64,000 bases of DNA from JAICYJ01 sp038212095 (lineage in GTDB: Bacteria; Actinomycetota; Thermoleophilia; Gaiellales; JAICJC01): contig JBBQUW010000007.1 of NCBI GenBank assembly GCA_038212095.1, positions 62,001 to 126,000 of the forward strand. The letters run 5' to 3'. The notes below the pieces were generated by a model. The model saw only the letters and a list, made by a program, of their open reading frames with translations. It made no database searches and was not told where the DNA came from. The translations under genes were made by a program, and so were the position numbers. Numbering within the stretch: position 1 is the first letter of the stretch; every line of letters begins with the position of its first letter. Shown in pieces: positions 25,955 through 35,491 of this stretch.

Positions 25955-26890
25955 ATGACCCATGTACCGGTGCTCGCACCCGAGGTGGCCGAGCTGCTCG
26001 ATCTGCAGCCGGGAGACAGCGTGGTCGATTGCACCTTCGGCGCCGGTGGCCACGCTGCGCTGCTCGAGTCGCGGCTGGAAGGCCACGGCAGCTACATCGC
26101 GATCGACCGCGACCCGGACGCCGGCGTCCACTTCGACCACTTTGCCGCCACCGCCGCGGTCGAGACTCGGTTCATGCACGGCAATTTCGCGCTCGTCCTA
26201 CGCAACCTTGTCGCCACCGGCATGCGCGCCGACGCCGTGCTGATGGACCTCGGCATCTCATCGATGCAGGTCGACCGGCCCGAGCGCGGCTTCAGCTACG
26301 CCGCGGACGCGCCGCTCGACATGCGGATGGATCCCTCCGCGGATCTCACCGCCACCGAGATCGTGAACGAGTGGGACGAGCGTGAGATCGCGCAGATCCT
26401 GCGCGAGTACGGCGAAGAGCGGTTCTCCCGCCAGATCGCGCGCGCCATCATCCGTCGCCGCGACCGCCAGCCGTTCCTGCGCACCGGCGATCTGGTCGAG
26501 GTGATCAAGGCGGCGATCCCCACACCGAGCCGGTTCGGCCAGGGTCATCCCGCCAAGCGCTCGTTCCAGGCGCTCAGGATCGCCGTCAACGACGAGCTCG
26601 ACTCGCTGGTGGATGGGCTCGATCAGGCCCTGTCGCTCCTCGCACCCGGCGGGCGGATGGCGGTGATCAGCTTCCACTCGCTGGAAGACAGGATCGTGAA
26701 GCGCTTCATCCGCGACCAGGCCCGCGGCTGCACCTGCCCGCCCGACTTCCCTATCTGCGTCTGTGGGCACGAGCCCCTGCTGCGGGCGCTCACCCCGCGA
26801 GCCGTGGTTCCGACAGTCGATGAGCGATGCACCAATCCCCGCTCGGCCTCGGCCAAGCTGCGGGCGGCCGAGAGGACAGAGGCGCCGTGA
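25955..26890 (+). CDS. rsmH: 16S rRNA (cytosine-1402 N4) methyltransferase
   Basis: This is a 311-residue SAM-dependent methyltransferase (MraW/RsmH). The cofactor loop is VVDCTFGAGGHA, the catalytic-site region MDLGISSMQVD with FSYAADAPLDMRMD, and the C-terminal ISFHSLEDRIVKRF. The Cys-containing insert (CTCPPDFPICVCG) is typical of the family. The ATG at 25955 with AGGA upstream fits the usual MTHVPVL start. The frame is open back into mraZ, but that part has no similarity. The stop overlaps ftsL (GTGA). Confidence 0.95.
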   Translation: MTHVPVLAPEVAELLDLQPGDSVVDCTFGAGGHAALLESRLEGHGSYIAIDRDPDAGVHFDHFAATAAVETRFMHGNFALVLRNLVATGMRADAVLMDLGISSMQVDRPERGFSYAADAPLDMRMDPSADLTATEIVNEWDEREIAQILREYGEERFSRQIARAIIRRRDRQPFLRTGDLVEVIKAAIPTPSRFGQGHPAKRSFQALRIAVNDELDSLVDGLDQALSLLAPGGRMAVISFHSLEDRIVKRFIRDQARGCTCPPDFPICVCGHEPLLRALTPRAVVPTVDERCTNPRSASAKLRAAERTEAP

Positions 26891-27396
26891 GCCTGGTCGC
26901 TCCGGCACCGTCCGCTCCTTCCCGCCCCCGCAGGAGCAGTAAGCCGGCACCCGCCGCACCGCGACCCGCGAAGCCCCGCACCGCCCGCACGGCGCTCGCG
27001 CGCCCACGCTCTGGCCGCTCGCCGGTCACGCCCGGTGTGATCTGGGTGCTACTGCTGGCGACCCTGTTCGGCGGCATCGTGGCGCTGAACGTTGGAGCGC
27101 TGCGCAGCTCGATCGCGGCCAGCGAGCTTGACGGAGAGGCGGCCGCGCTGCGCTCGCAGAACGCCGATCTGGAGGCGCTGATCGCCGGCCGGTCTGGCTA
27201 CGGCCGTATCAGCCAGCTCGCCCAGGGTCTGGGGATGGTGCCCGCGACGCCCAGCACCCGCGACTACCTGCGCCTGCATCCGGCCCGGTCGAGCCGGCCT
27301 GCGGCCGGCGGCCTGACCGGCACGTCCGGTCACCGCGCGACCACCAAGTCGTCGACGCTGTTCACCGGGCCGTCCGTGGTGAGCCACAGGCCATGA
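26887..27396 (+). CDS. ftsL: cell division protein FtsL-like
   Basis: This is a 169-residue bitopic protein: a basic Pro/Arg-rich cytoplasmic tail (about 1-45), one membrane helix (VIWVLLLATLFGGIVALNVGAL), then an extracellular coiled-coil (SELDGEAAALRSQNADLEALIAG) and a low-complexity tail. Sequence conservation in FtsL is low; the assignment rests on topology and position between rsmH and ftsI. FtsL forms a complex with FtsB/DivIC and FtsQ that activates FtsW-FtsI. Both ends overlap neighbours by 4 bases. Confidence 0.82.
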   Translation: MSLVAPAPSAPSRPRRSSKPAPAAPRPAKPRTARTALARPRSGRSPVTPGVIWVLLLATLFGGIVALNVGALRSSIAASELDGEAAALRSQNADLEALIAGRSGYGRISQLAQGLGMVPATPSTRDYLRLHPARSSRPAAGGLTGTSGHRATTKSSTLFTGPSVVSHRP

Positions 27397-29132
27397 CCAA
27401 GCTCTCCGACCAGCGTCTGCGGCTGATCCTGATCCTGTCCGTATCCGCGTTCGCGCTGGTCGTGGGTCGCGCGCTGTACATCCAGGTGGTGCAGGCCTCG
27501 ACGCTCGCGGCCAAGGCGCGGGGACAGCAGAACGCCAGCATCATCGTGCCCACGTCGCGGGGACGGATCCTCGACAGCGCGGGGCAGCCGCTGGCTCAGG
27601 ACGTGGCCGCAAACGACCTCATGGTGCATCCGGCCGACGTGCAAGACCCGGTGCAGACGGCGTCGTTCATCGCCCAGTCGCTGGGCTTCACGCCCAAGCA
27701 CAAGAAGGCGCTGTTGAACGAGGTGAACGTGCTGCTGCCGCGGCTGACCGCAAAGGGCGTTACGGAGGGTCGTGTGCTGGCGCAGCTCGACCCGCTGATC
27801 GCCGCCAAGATCATGGACGCCAAGCCGCCCGGGCTGTTCCTCGCCAGCAGCGTACGGCGGGACTATCCCACCAGCCGGCAGGCGGCCCAGCTGCTGGGCT
27901 ATACCGACTTCGCCAACAGCGGCCAGAATGGCGCGGGCATCGAGCAGCAATACAACCAGGTGCTCACCGGCCGCGCCGGTGAGCAGCTGCAGGTGCGGGG
28001 CCCGGGTGGCGTCGCCTTGAACACGATCACCCTGCGCGCCGCCCGACCCGGTCGCGACGTGCAGTTGACCATCGATCGCGCCATCCAGGCCAAGGTGCAG
28101 TCGGTGCTGGACGGCACGGTGCACCGCTTCAAGGCGCACGCCGCCACGGCGATCGTGCTCGACCCCAAGACAGGCGCGATCATGGCGATGGCGACCTCGC
28201 CCGGCTACGACAACAACCTCGTCCACGACCTGCCCGCCAAGCGATTCCACGACATGACTCAGAACATGGCGGTGGAGTACTCCTACGAGCCGGGCTCGAC
28301 GTTCAAGGTCGTGACGATGGCGGCCGCGCTGACGAACCACATCGTCGAGCCCGGCACCGTCTTCCATAACCTTCCCTACTCGATCAAGGTCGGCGACAAG
28401 ATCGTGCACGACGATGTGCCGCGGGGTCCCATCAAGCGCATCACGGTACGGACGATCCTCCAGGAGTCCTCCAACGTCGGCACCGTCACGATCGCCCGCA
28501 TGGTCGGGCGGACGCTGCTGTCGCAGTGGATCAGCCGGTTTGGGTTCGGCCACACCACCGGCGTCAACCTGCCGGGCGAGGCGCCGGGCATCCTGCTGCC
28601 CCCGGACAAGTGGTACGACTCGTCGATCGGGAACATCCCGATCGGCCAGGGCATCGCGGTCACGCCGATGCAGATGGCGGCGATGTACTCGGCGATCGCC
28701 AACGGCGGGGTGCTGGTGCAGCCGCACGTGGTCAAGAGGGTCGAGGGCGAGGGCGCACCGGTGGTGCCAAGCCGCCGGATCGTCGACGCAGCCACCGATC
28801 ACAAGCTGGTGAACATGCTGAAAGGCGTGGTCGACACCGCGACCGGAACCGGCGTGCGGGCGCGCGTGTCCGGCTACACCGTGGCCGGCAAGACCGGCAC
28901 CGCGCAGAAGGCGCTCGCTCACGGACTCGGCTACTCCACGGTCAACTACGTGGCCTCGTTCGTCGGCTTCCTGCCGGCGGACAACCCCCAGGTCGAGGTG
29001 CTGGTGGTGGTCGACTCGCCGCGTGGCAACATCTTCGGCGGCATCGTGGCGGCTCCGGCCTTTCAGCAGATCGCCAGCTCGCTGACGCAGCTGCTCGCGA
29101 TCAAGCCCGACCGGTCCCCCACCAAGCCCTGA
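27393..29132 (+). CDS. ftsI: peptidoglycan D,D-transpeptidase FtsI (PBP2b/PBP3 class)
   Basis: This is a 579-residue class B penicillin-binding protein with an N-terminal membrane anchor (about 11-31), a pedestal domain beginning at RGRILDSAGQPLA, and a transpeptidase domain. Active-site motifs are Ser302-Thr-Phe-Lys305 (EPGSTFK), Ser359-Ser-Asn361 (ESSNVG) and Lys500-Thr-Gly-Thr (KTGTAQ). No PASTA domain is present. It crosslinks septal peptidoglycan together with FtsW. The ATG overlaps the ftsL stop. The next gene, murE, starts after a 28-base gap. Confidence 0.95.
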   Translation: MTKLSDQRLRLILILSVSAFALVVGRALYIQVVQASTLAAKARGQQNASIIVPTSRGRILDSAGQPLAQDVAANDLMVHPADVQDPVQTASFIAQSLGFTPKHKKALLNEVNVLLPRLTAKGVTEGRVLAQLDPLIAAKIMDAKPPGLFLASSVRRDYPTSRQAAQLLGYTDFANSGQNGAGIEQQYNQVLTGRAGEQLQVRGPGGVALNTITLRAARPGRDVQLTIDRAIQAKVQSVLDGTVHRFKAHAATAIVLDPKTGAIMAMATSPGYDNNLVHDLPAKRFHDMTQNMAVEYSYEPGSTFKVVTMAAALTNHIVEPGTVFHNLPYSIKVGDKIVHDDVPRGPIKRITVRTILQESSNVGTVTIARMVGRTLLSQWISRFGFGHTTGVNLPGEAPGILLPPDKWYDSSIGNIPIGQGIAVTPMQMAAMYSAIANGGVLVQPHVVKRVEGEGAPVVPSRRIVDAATDHKLVNMLKGVVDTATGTGVRARVSGYTVAGKTGTAQKALAHGLGYSTVNYVASFVGFLPADNPQVEVLVVVDSPRGNIFGGIVAAPAFQQIASSLTQLLAIKPDRSPTKP

Positions 29133-29160
29133 CCAGCGCGCCGGTTACGCTTCGCTGCCA

Positions 29161-30606
29161 ATGCGACTCGCGACCCTGATCTCGGCGATCGGGCCGCTCG
29201 AGGTGCGGGGTGACACCTCGGGCGAGATCGCCGCACTCAGCTACGACGCCTCGGCCGTTGTCCCGGGCGCGCTGCACTTCTGCGTCCCCGGGCTGCGCGC
29301 CGATGGGCACGACTTCGCTGCCCAGGCCGCGCGGAACGGTGCGACGGCGCTGGTCGTCGAGCGACCGGTCGATGTCGAGTTGCCGCAGATCCGGGTGGCG
29401 TCCGTGCGCGGCGCGATGGGCCCGGCCGCCGCCACGTTCTACGGCAACCCCAGCGACGACCTGGCCGTGGTCGGCATCACCGGCACCAATGGCAAGACCA
29501 CGACGGCCTTTCTCACGCACGCCGTGCTGCAAGCCGCCGGGCTGCGGCCCGCGCTGCTGGGAACGATCGAGGCTCGCATCGGCGGCGAGGTGGCGGCGGT
29601 CAAGCACACGACGCCGGAGAGCATCGATCTGCAGGCGCTGTTTCGCCGCATGCTGGACGAGGGCGACCGCAGCTGTGCGATGGAGGTGTCGTCGCACGCG
29701 CTCTCGCTGGGCCGGGTGGCGGGCACGCGGTTCGCGGCGGCCGCGTTCACCAACCTGACCCAGGATCATCTCGATTTCCACCCCACCATGGAGGACTACC
29801 ACGCCGCCAAGCGGCGGCTGTTCGAGGGCGGCGAGTGGCCGGGCGCGATCAACATCGGCGATCCGTACGGACGGCGGCTGGTGGATGAGGTGCCGGGCCG
29901 CGTGCTGACGTACGCCGCTGCCGGCGACGTCGCGGACGTCCGCCCACACGCGCTGGAGGTCGGGGGCGGGGGTGCGATCGCCATGATCGCGCGCACGCCG
30001 CGCGGACTGCTGCCGCTGGACGTGCGGCTGCGTGGGCTGTTCAACGTCGAGAACGTGCTGTGTGTGGTCGCGATCGGCGAGCTGCTCGAGGTGCCGCACG
30101 AGGCGGTGAGGGCGGGCATCGCCTCGATGGCGGGCGTGCCGGGGAGGTTCGAGGCGGTCGAGGCCGGACAGCGGTTCGCGGTGCTGGTGGACTATGCGCA
30201 CACCCCCGACTCGCTCGACAATGTGCTGCGGGCGGCCCGCGCGATCGCCCACGGCCGCGTGATCTGCGTCTTTGGCTGCGGCGGCGACCGCGATCGTGGC
30301 AAGCGCCCGTTGATGGGAGCAGTGGCACGGCGGCTGGCTGATCGCGTCATCGTCACCAACGACAACCCGCGCAGCGAGCGGCCGGAGGCGATCGTCGCCG
30401 CCATCACGGCCGGCATCGCGATGGAGGTGGAGCTCGATCGCCGGCGTGCGATCGAGCTGGCGGTACAGGGGGCGGCCGACGGGGACGTGGTCGTGATCGC
30501 CGGCAAGGGGCACGAGCAGGGACAGCAGTTTGCCGACCGCACGCTGCCGTTCGACGATCGCGCGGTCGCCCGCGAGGCGCTCACCCGGCTTGGAGACGAG
30601 CGATGA
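29161..30606 (+). CDS. murE: UDP-MurNAc-L-Ala-D-Glu:meso-DAP ligase
   Basis: This is a 481-residue Mur ligase. The ATP loop is GITGTNGKTTT (106-116), the probable carbamylated lysine is Lys217 in AAKRRL, and the amino-acid specificity motif is Asp401-Asn-Pro-Arg404 (DNPR). DNPR marks enzymes that add meso-diaminopimelate, not lysine, so the wall is DAP-type. A TACGCT hexamer ends nine bases before the ATG and no ribosome site is visible, so a second, leaderless promoter is possible here. The stop overlaps murF (ATGA). Confidence 0.95.
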   Translation: MRLATLISAIGPLEVRGDTSGEIAALSYDASAVVPGALHFCVPGLRADGHDFAAQAARNGATALVVERPVDVELPQIRVASVRGAMGPAAATFYGNPSDDLAVVGITGTNGKTTTAFLTHAVLQAAGLRPALLGTIEARIGGEVAAVKHTTPESIDLQALFRRMLDEGDRSCAMEVSSHALSLGRVAGTRFAAAAFTNLTQDHLDFHPTMEDYHAAKRRLFEGGEWPGAINIGDPYGRRLVDEVPGRVLTYAAAGDVADVRPHALEVGGGGAIAMIARTPRGLLPLDVRLRGLFNVENVLCVVAIGELLEVPHEAVRAGIASMAGVPGRFEAVEAGQRFAVLVDYAHTPDSLDNVLRAARAIAHGRVICVFGCGGDRDRGKRPLMGAVARRLADRVIVTNDNPRSERPEAIVAAITAGIAMEVELDRRRAIELAVQGAADGDVVVIAGKGHEQGQQFADRTLPFDDRAVAREALTRLGDER

Positions 30607-31922
30607 TCGAGATCGAGATCACTCAGGTGATCGCATTGACCCACGGCAGTGGCTCGGCCGAGGGGAGCGTGCGCGGGCTCTCGACCGACTCTCGCGCGAT
30701 CGCCGAGGGCGACCTGTTCGTCGCCCTTCCCGGGCGCCGCAGCGATGGGGTGCAGCATGTCGACGAGGCGCTGGAGCGGGGCGCGGTCGCTGCGCTGGTG
30801 CCGCGCGGCGCGGGCGGGCGCGGTCGGATCGAGGTCGACGACGTGCTGGATGCGGTCGCTGTCGTGGCGCGCGAGGTGCGACAGCGGTCGCGGGCGCGGG
30901 TGGTGGGGATCACCGGCTCGACCGGCAAGACGTCGACCAAGGACATCCTGGCGGCGCTGCTCGAGCCCCACCTGACGGTGGTGGCCAGCCGGGAGAACGA
31001 GAACAACGAGCTTGGGGTACCGCTGACGCTGGCCCGGATCGAGCGCGACAGCGAGGTGGCGGTGGTCGAGATGGCGATGCGGGGACTGGGGCAGATCGCA
31101 TACCTGGCGGCCATCGCCTCCCCCGATATCGGCCTGATCACCGGTATCGGTCCTGTTCATCTGGAGCTGTTGGGCAGCGTCGGCAGGGTGGCCGAGGCGA
31201 AGGCCGAACTGCTGGCCGCGCTCCCGCATGACGGGGTCGCGGTGGTGCCACACGGAGAGCCCCTGCTCGCCCCGTTCCTGGATCAGCTGCGATGCCGGGT
31301 GGTGACATTCGGAACCGCGTCTGAGGCCGATGTGCAGCTGATCCGGTTCCGGCGGGCGCCACCGGGCGGTGAGGCGGAGATCGCCGTCGGCGGTCGAAGC
31401 ATTACCCTGCCCGTGACGTTCGCATCCCAGCACAACGCGCTCAACCTGGCATCTGCGGTGGCCGTGTACGACGCGCTCGGACTCCCGCTCGAGCGGGTCG
31501 CGGCGGGATCCGCCCAGGTGCGGTTCTCACGCTGGCGTGGCGAGGAGATCGCGCTGGTGGGCGGCGGCCTGCTGATCGCGGATTGCTACAACGCCAACCC
31601 GACCTCGATGCGGGCGGCGCTGATCCACCTCAGCGATGCCGGCGGCGCTCGCCGGCGCGTGGCCGTGCTTGGCGACATGGCCGAGCTGGGCGCAGGCGCC
31701 GCCAGCTACCACCATCAGGTCGGCGACGTTGCCCGCGAGCTGGGCATCGAGCTGGTGGTTGGGGTCGGGCCGCTGGCCCGTGGGTACGGCGGGCGCTGGT
31801 TCGCGACCGTCCCGCAGCTGCTGGACGAGCTGCCCGGGATGATCGAGCCGCAGGACGCCGTGCTGGTCAAAGCCAGCCGGTCGATGGGCCTCGAGGCCGT
31901 GGTGGAGGCGATCGCGCCGTGA
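30603..31922 (+). CDS. murF: UDP-MurNAc-tripeptide:D-Ala-D-Ala ligase
   Basis: This is a 439-residue ligase that completes the cytoplasmic pentapeptide precursor. The ATP loop GITGSTGKTSTK, the following ENENNELGVPLTL segment and VEMAMRGLGQIAYL are typical of MurF, as is the DCYNANPTSM stretch in the C-terminal half. It overlaps murE and mraY by 4 bases at both ends, so it is part of a tightly coupled transcript. Confidence 0.95.
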   Translation: MIEIEITQVIALTHGSGSAEGSVRGLSTDSRAIAEGDLFVALPGRRSDGVQHVDEALERGAVAALVPRGAGGRGRIEVDDVLDAVAVVAREVRQRSRARVVGITGSTGKTSTKDILAALLEPHLTVVASRENENNELGVPLTLARIERDSEVAVVEMAMRGLGQIAYLAAIASPDIGLITGIGPVHLELLGSVGRVAEAKAELLAALPHDGVAVVPHGEPLLAPFLDQLRCRVVTFGTASEADVQLIRFRRAPPGGEAEIAVGGRSITLPVTFASQHNALNLASAVAVYDALGLPLERVAAGSAQVRFSRWRGEEIALVGGGLLIADCYNANPTSMRAALIHLSDAGGARRRVAVLGDMAELGAGAASYHHQVGDVARELGIELVVGVGPLARGYGGRWFATVPQLLDELPGMIEPQDAVLVKASRSMGLEAVVEAIAP

Positions 31923-32929
31923 AGCTGGTGCTGCTGGCGGGCGTGATCGCGATGCTGATGTCGATCGCCGCCGGACCCGCGTTCATAGCCTTCGTCCACC
32001 GCCGGTCGCTTGGCCAACATATTCGCGAGGACGGTCCCGCCGGGCACATGTCCAAGCAGGGCACGCCGACGATGGGCGGGCTGATCCTGCTGGCCTGTGC
32101 GCTGCTGACGTTCGCGGTGCTGACCAAGCGCACGACGCCTGCGCTGACGGTGGCCGGGGTCACCCTGGCCTGCGCCGCGATCGGCTTCATCGATGACTGG
32201 CTGAAGCTGGCCCGGCGGCGCTCGCTGGGCCTGTCTGGACGCTGGAAGATGCTGCTGCTGATCGGCGTCACCGCCGGGTTGGGCTACGTCGCGCACCGCC
32301 AGCACCTCTCGACCGATGTCTACCTGCCGCTGATCGACGTCCGACTGGAGCTGGGGCCGCTGTACTACGGCCTGCTGTTCCTGGTCGTGGCCGGCGGCGC
32401 CAACGCCGTCAACCTGACCGATGGGCTGGACGGCCTGGCGGCCGGCACGATGACGATCGCCATGCTCACGTATACCGCGATGATGGTGGTGGCGTTCCTG
32501 TCCAGGCATGGCCTGACCGCCGAGGGCGACACCAGCCGCATCGACCTGGCGATCATGGGCGCGGCGCTGGTCGGCGGTTGCGTCGGCTTCCTCTGGTACA
32601 ACGCGTACCCGGCCGACGTCTTCATGGGTGACACGGGATCGTTCGGGCTGGGCGGTGCGCTGGCCGCGATGTCGGTGTTTACCAAGACCGAGTTCCTGCT
32701 CGTGCTGATCGGCGGCGTGTTCGTGGTCGAGGCGCTGTCGGTGGCGATCCAGGTGCTGTGGTTCAAGACCACGCGCAAGCGGGTGTTCCTGATGGCGCCG
32801 ATCCATCACCACTTCGAGATGCTGGAGTGGACAGAGAACAAGATCATCGTGCGGTTCTGGATCCTGGCCTCGATCTGCGGTGCCAGCGGCTTTGTCCTCT
32901 ACTACCTGGCGTACTCGAAGTACCGGTGA
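31919..32929 (+). CDS. mraY: phospho-MurNAc-pentapeptide translocase
   Basis: This is a 336-residue polytopic membrane enzyme that attaches the pentapeptide to undecaprenyl phosphate, forming lipid I. Signature regions are KQGTPTMGGL, FIDDWLKL with the Asp pair, NAVNLTDGLDGLAAG, and FMGDTGSFGLGGALA. About ten helices are visible. The GTG at 31919 overlaps the murF stop; the frame is open much further upstream, but only inside murF. The stop overlaps murD. Confidence 0.95.
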   Translation: MKLVLLAGVIAMLMSIAAGPAFIAFVHRRSLGQHIREDGPAGHMSKQGTPTMGGLILLACALLTFAVLTKRTTPALTVAGVTLACAAIGFIDDWLKLARRRSLGLSGRWKMLLLIGVTAGLGYVAHRQHLSTDVYLPLIDVRLELGPLYYGLLFLVVAGGANAVNLTDGLDGLAAGTMTIAMLTYTAMMVVAFLSRHGLTAEGDTSRIDLAIMGAALVGGCVGFLWYNAYPADVFMGDTGSFGLGGALAAMSVFTKTEFLLVLIGGVFVVEALSVAIQVLWFKTTRKRVFLMAPIHHHFEMLEWTENKIIVRFWILASICGASGFVLYYLAYSKYR

Positions 32930-34212
32930 GTGAGGGCCGCTACCTGGTGCTCGGGCTGCGCCGCTCCGGGCTGGCGGCCTGCGAGGCGATCTCCCGCTGC
33001 TGGCCGTCCGCGACGGTGATCGCGGTCGACGACGCGCCGGACGTCGACGTCGCGAGGCTTTCCGCGCTGGGGATCGAATATCGCGTTGGAGGCAAGGACG
33101 TGTCCATGCAGGCGTTGACAGCCGTGATCAAGAGCCCCGGCGTGCCGGGCGACGTGCCGCTGCTCGAGCGGGCGCGAGCGGCCGGCGTGCCGGTGTGGAG
33201 CGAGGTTGAGCTGGCGGCCCGGATGCTCCCCAACCCGATCGTCGGCGTCACCGGCACCAACGGCAAGACCACCACCACCGAGCTGATCGGCGCGATGCTG
33301 CGGGAGGGCGGGCTGGGCGTCGAGGTGGCCGGCAACGTCGGGCGCGCCCTGTCGGAGCTGCCCGGCCGGGCGGCCGAGGACGCCTGGGTGGTGTGCGAGC
33401 TGTCCAGCTTCCAGCTCGAGGACATCGAGCAGCTGCGCTGCCGGGTGGCGGTGGTGCTGAACATCACCCCCGATCACCTGGACCGGCACGGCACGATCGA
33501 GCAGTACCGCGCCAGCAAACTGCGCATCATGGAGAACCAGACCGGCGACGACACGGCGGTGTTGAACGGCGACGACCCGCTGCTGCGGGGCGGCGCGCTG
33601 CCCGGCGCTGCGCGGCAGGTGTGGTTCGACCGCTCCCAGTCCGACCGGGTCGACTGGGAACATGCCGTGATACGTGGCGACCATAATCTGGAGAACTCGA
33701 TCGCCGCGGCGGCCGCCGCGGAGGCTGTCGGCGTGTCGCGTGCCGACCGCGACCGCGCGCTGCGTGCGTTCGTCTCTCCGCCGCACCGGCTGCAGCAGGT
33801 CGCCGACCGGGCCGGCGTGCGCTTCGTCGACGACTCCAAGGCCACGAACCCGGAGGCGGCGATCAAGGCGCTGACCGCATTTGACCATGGGGTGCACCTG
33901 ATCCTGGGCGGATCGTCGAAGGGCGGCTCGTTCGATCCGCTCGCGCGGGCGGTCGCGTCCGGCCCGGTGTCCACGGTCGACCTGACCGGCGACGCCGCCC
34001 AGGCGATCGCTTCGTCGCTGGACGCGGCCGGCGTGCGCTACCGTCGCCATCGCCGGCTGGCCGAGGCGGTCACCGCCGCCGCCGCTGATGCGCGGCCGGG
34101 TGACACCGTGTTGCTGTCGCCCGCCTGTGCCAGCTTCGACGAGTTCCGCGACTACGTTCACCGCGGTGAGGTCTTCGCCGAGCTGGCGGGGGAGGTGCCG
34201 GTTGGTCGGTGA
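32926..34212 (+). CDS. murD: UDP-MurNAc-L-alanine:D-glutamate ligase
   Basis: This is a 428-residue Mur ligase starting at the GTG that overlaps mraY. It has a Rossmann-like N-terminal domain (YLVLGLRRSGLAA), the ATP loop GVTGTNGKTTT, the ELSSFQLE motif, and the C-terminal FVDDSKATNP and LILGGSSKG segments of MurD. It adds D-Glu to UDP-MurNAc-L-Ala. Its 3' end overlaps the TTG start of ftsW by eleven bases. Confidence 0.95.
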   Translation: MSEGRYLVLGLRRSGLAACEAISRCWPSATVIAVDDAPDVDVARLSALGIEYRVGGKDVSMQALTAVIKSPGVPGDVPLLERARAAGVPVWSEVELAARMLPNPIVGVTGTNGKTTTTELIGAMLREGGLGVEVAGNVGRALSELPGRAAEDAWVVCELSSFQLEDIEQLRCRVAVVLNITPDHLDRHGTIEQYRASKLRIMENQTGDDTAVLNGDDPLLRGGALPGAARQVWFDRSQSDRVDWEHAVIRGDHNLENSIAAAAAAEAVGVSRADRDRALRAFVSPPHRLQQVADRAGVRFVDDSKATNPEAAIKALTAFDHGVHLILGGSSKGGSFDPLARAVASGPVSTVDLTGDAAQAIASSLDAAGVRYRRHRRLAEAVTAAAADARPGDTVLLSPACASFDEFRDYVHRGEVFAELAGEVPVGR

Positions 34213-35491
34213 CGTGCAGCGCGCGCGCCGCCGCGCGGCCCGCTCGAGCCCGATGCTCGAGTACCACCTGCTGCTGCTGGTGACGCTCGGCCTGGTCGCG
34301 TTCGGCCTGATCATGGTCTACAGCGCGTCCAGCGGCACCGCGGTCGTGCAGGGGCAGGATCCAGTCGGCGTGCTGGCCAAGCAGGGCATGTACGCCGTGG
34401 TGGGCGTGATCCTGATGCTGGTGCTGGCCCGTTTCAACTACCGCCGCCTGCGCTACTTCGCGGCGCCGTTCCTGCTGATAGCGATCGCGCTGCTGGTTGC
34501 CGTCAAGATTCCCCACGTCGGCGTGACGCTGAACGGCGCCCAACGATGGATCTATCTGGGGCCGATCTCGATCCAGCCGTCCGAGATCGCAAAGGGTGCG
34601 GTGCTGGTGTTCGCGGCCGCCGTGCTGGCGTCGCGCAAGCGCCCCCCGCGCACGTTGAGGCAGCTGTTCAACCCCGTCGGTGCGGTCGTGCTGGTGGTGC
34701 TAGTGCTGATCCACTCCCAGCCCGACCTGGGCACCACGATCGCGATCTCACTGATGGTGTGCAGCATCCTGCTGGTGGCCGGGACGCCGTATCGGCTGTT
34801 CATCAGCGTGGCACTGGTGGGCGTGTCCGGCGTCGCCTATACGGTGGCGCGGCAGCCGTACCAGATGGATCGCATCCGCACGGTCCTCGACCCGTGGCAG
34901 GATCCGGCCGGCACCGGCTACCAGAGCATCCAGGCGCTGCTGGCATTGGGGTCGGGTGGCATCTGGGGTGTCGGTCTGGGCAACGGTACCCAGAAGCTCG
35001 GCTTCCTGCCGGAGGCGCCCACCGACATGATCGGGGCCGTGATCGGCGAAGAACTGGGGTTGGTGGGAATCATGGCGACCGTGATGGCATTCGCGCTGTT
35101 CACCGCCCTCGGCTACCGGGTCGCGCTGCGATGCCGCGATCCGTTCGGCAAGTACCTGGCGGCCGGCGCCACCTCGCTGGTGGCGGGGCAGGCGATCGTC
35201 AACTTCGGCGCGGTGCTCGGCTTCCTGCCCTTGACCGGCGTGCCGCTGCCGCTGATAAGCTCAGGCGGGTCGAGCCTTGTGGTGATGCTCGGCGTGGTTG
35301 GTGTCATGCTGAACGTCGCCGAATCGACCGCGACCGCGCGTGGCGCCGCCGCCAAACCGCGGCGCGAGGCGAAGGATGGCAAGGCGACCGAACCCCCCAA
35401 GCGTGCAGAGCCCACGCGTGCTGATCGCCGCAGGCGGAACGGCGGGACACGTCGTACCGGCGCTGGCGGTGGCCGGCGAGCTGCGGGCTAG
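34202..35491 (+). CDS. ftsW: septal peptidoglycan polymerase FtsW
   Basis: This is a SEDS-family glycosyltransferase of about 429 residues with about ten helices. Hallmarks are VYSASSG after the first helix, the IQPSEIAK motif, SQPDLGT in the long loop, and the catalytic-domain segment PLISSGGSSLV near the last helices. The TTG at 34202 is preferred because GGGGGAGG lies about six bases upstream; GTG at 34214 is the alternative. The C-terminal tail is long, basic and Arg/Gly-rich, and it overlaps the beginning of murG by more than 100 bases, an unusual overlap for this cluster. Confidence 0.93.
   Translation: MVGDVQRARRRAARSSPMLEYHLLLLVTLGLVAFGLIMVYSASSGTAVVQGQDPVGVLAKQGMYAVVGVILMLVLARFNYRRLRYFAAPFLLIAIALLVAVKIPHVGVTLNGAQRWIYLGPISIQPSEIAKGAVLVFAAAVLASRKRPPRTLRQLFNPVGAVVLVVLVLIHSQPDLGTTIAISLMVCSILLVAGTPYRLFISVALVGVSGVAYTVARQPYQMDRIRTVLDPWQDPAGTGYQSIQALLALGSGGIWGVGLGNGTQKLGFLPEAPTDMIGAVIGEELGLVGIMATVMAFALFTALGYRVALRCRDPFGKYLAAGATSLVAGQAIVNFGAVLGFLPLTGVPLPLISSGGSSLVVMLGVVGVMLNVAESTATARGAAAKPRREAKDGKATEPPKRAEPTRADRRRRNGGTRRTGAGGGRRAAG

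Noticed and set aside
31120..31140. GCCGATA-type element inside murF
   Set aside because: It is within coding sequence and has no TAAA/TCAA at the right distance; a chance match.
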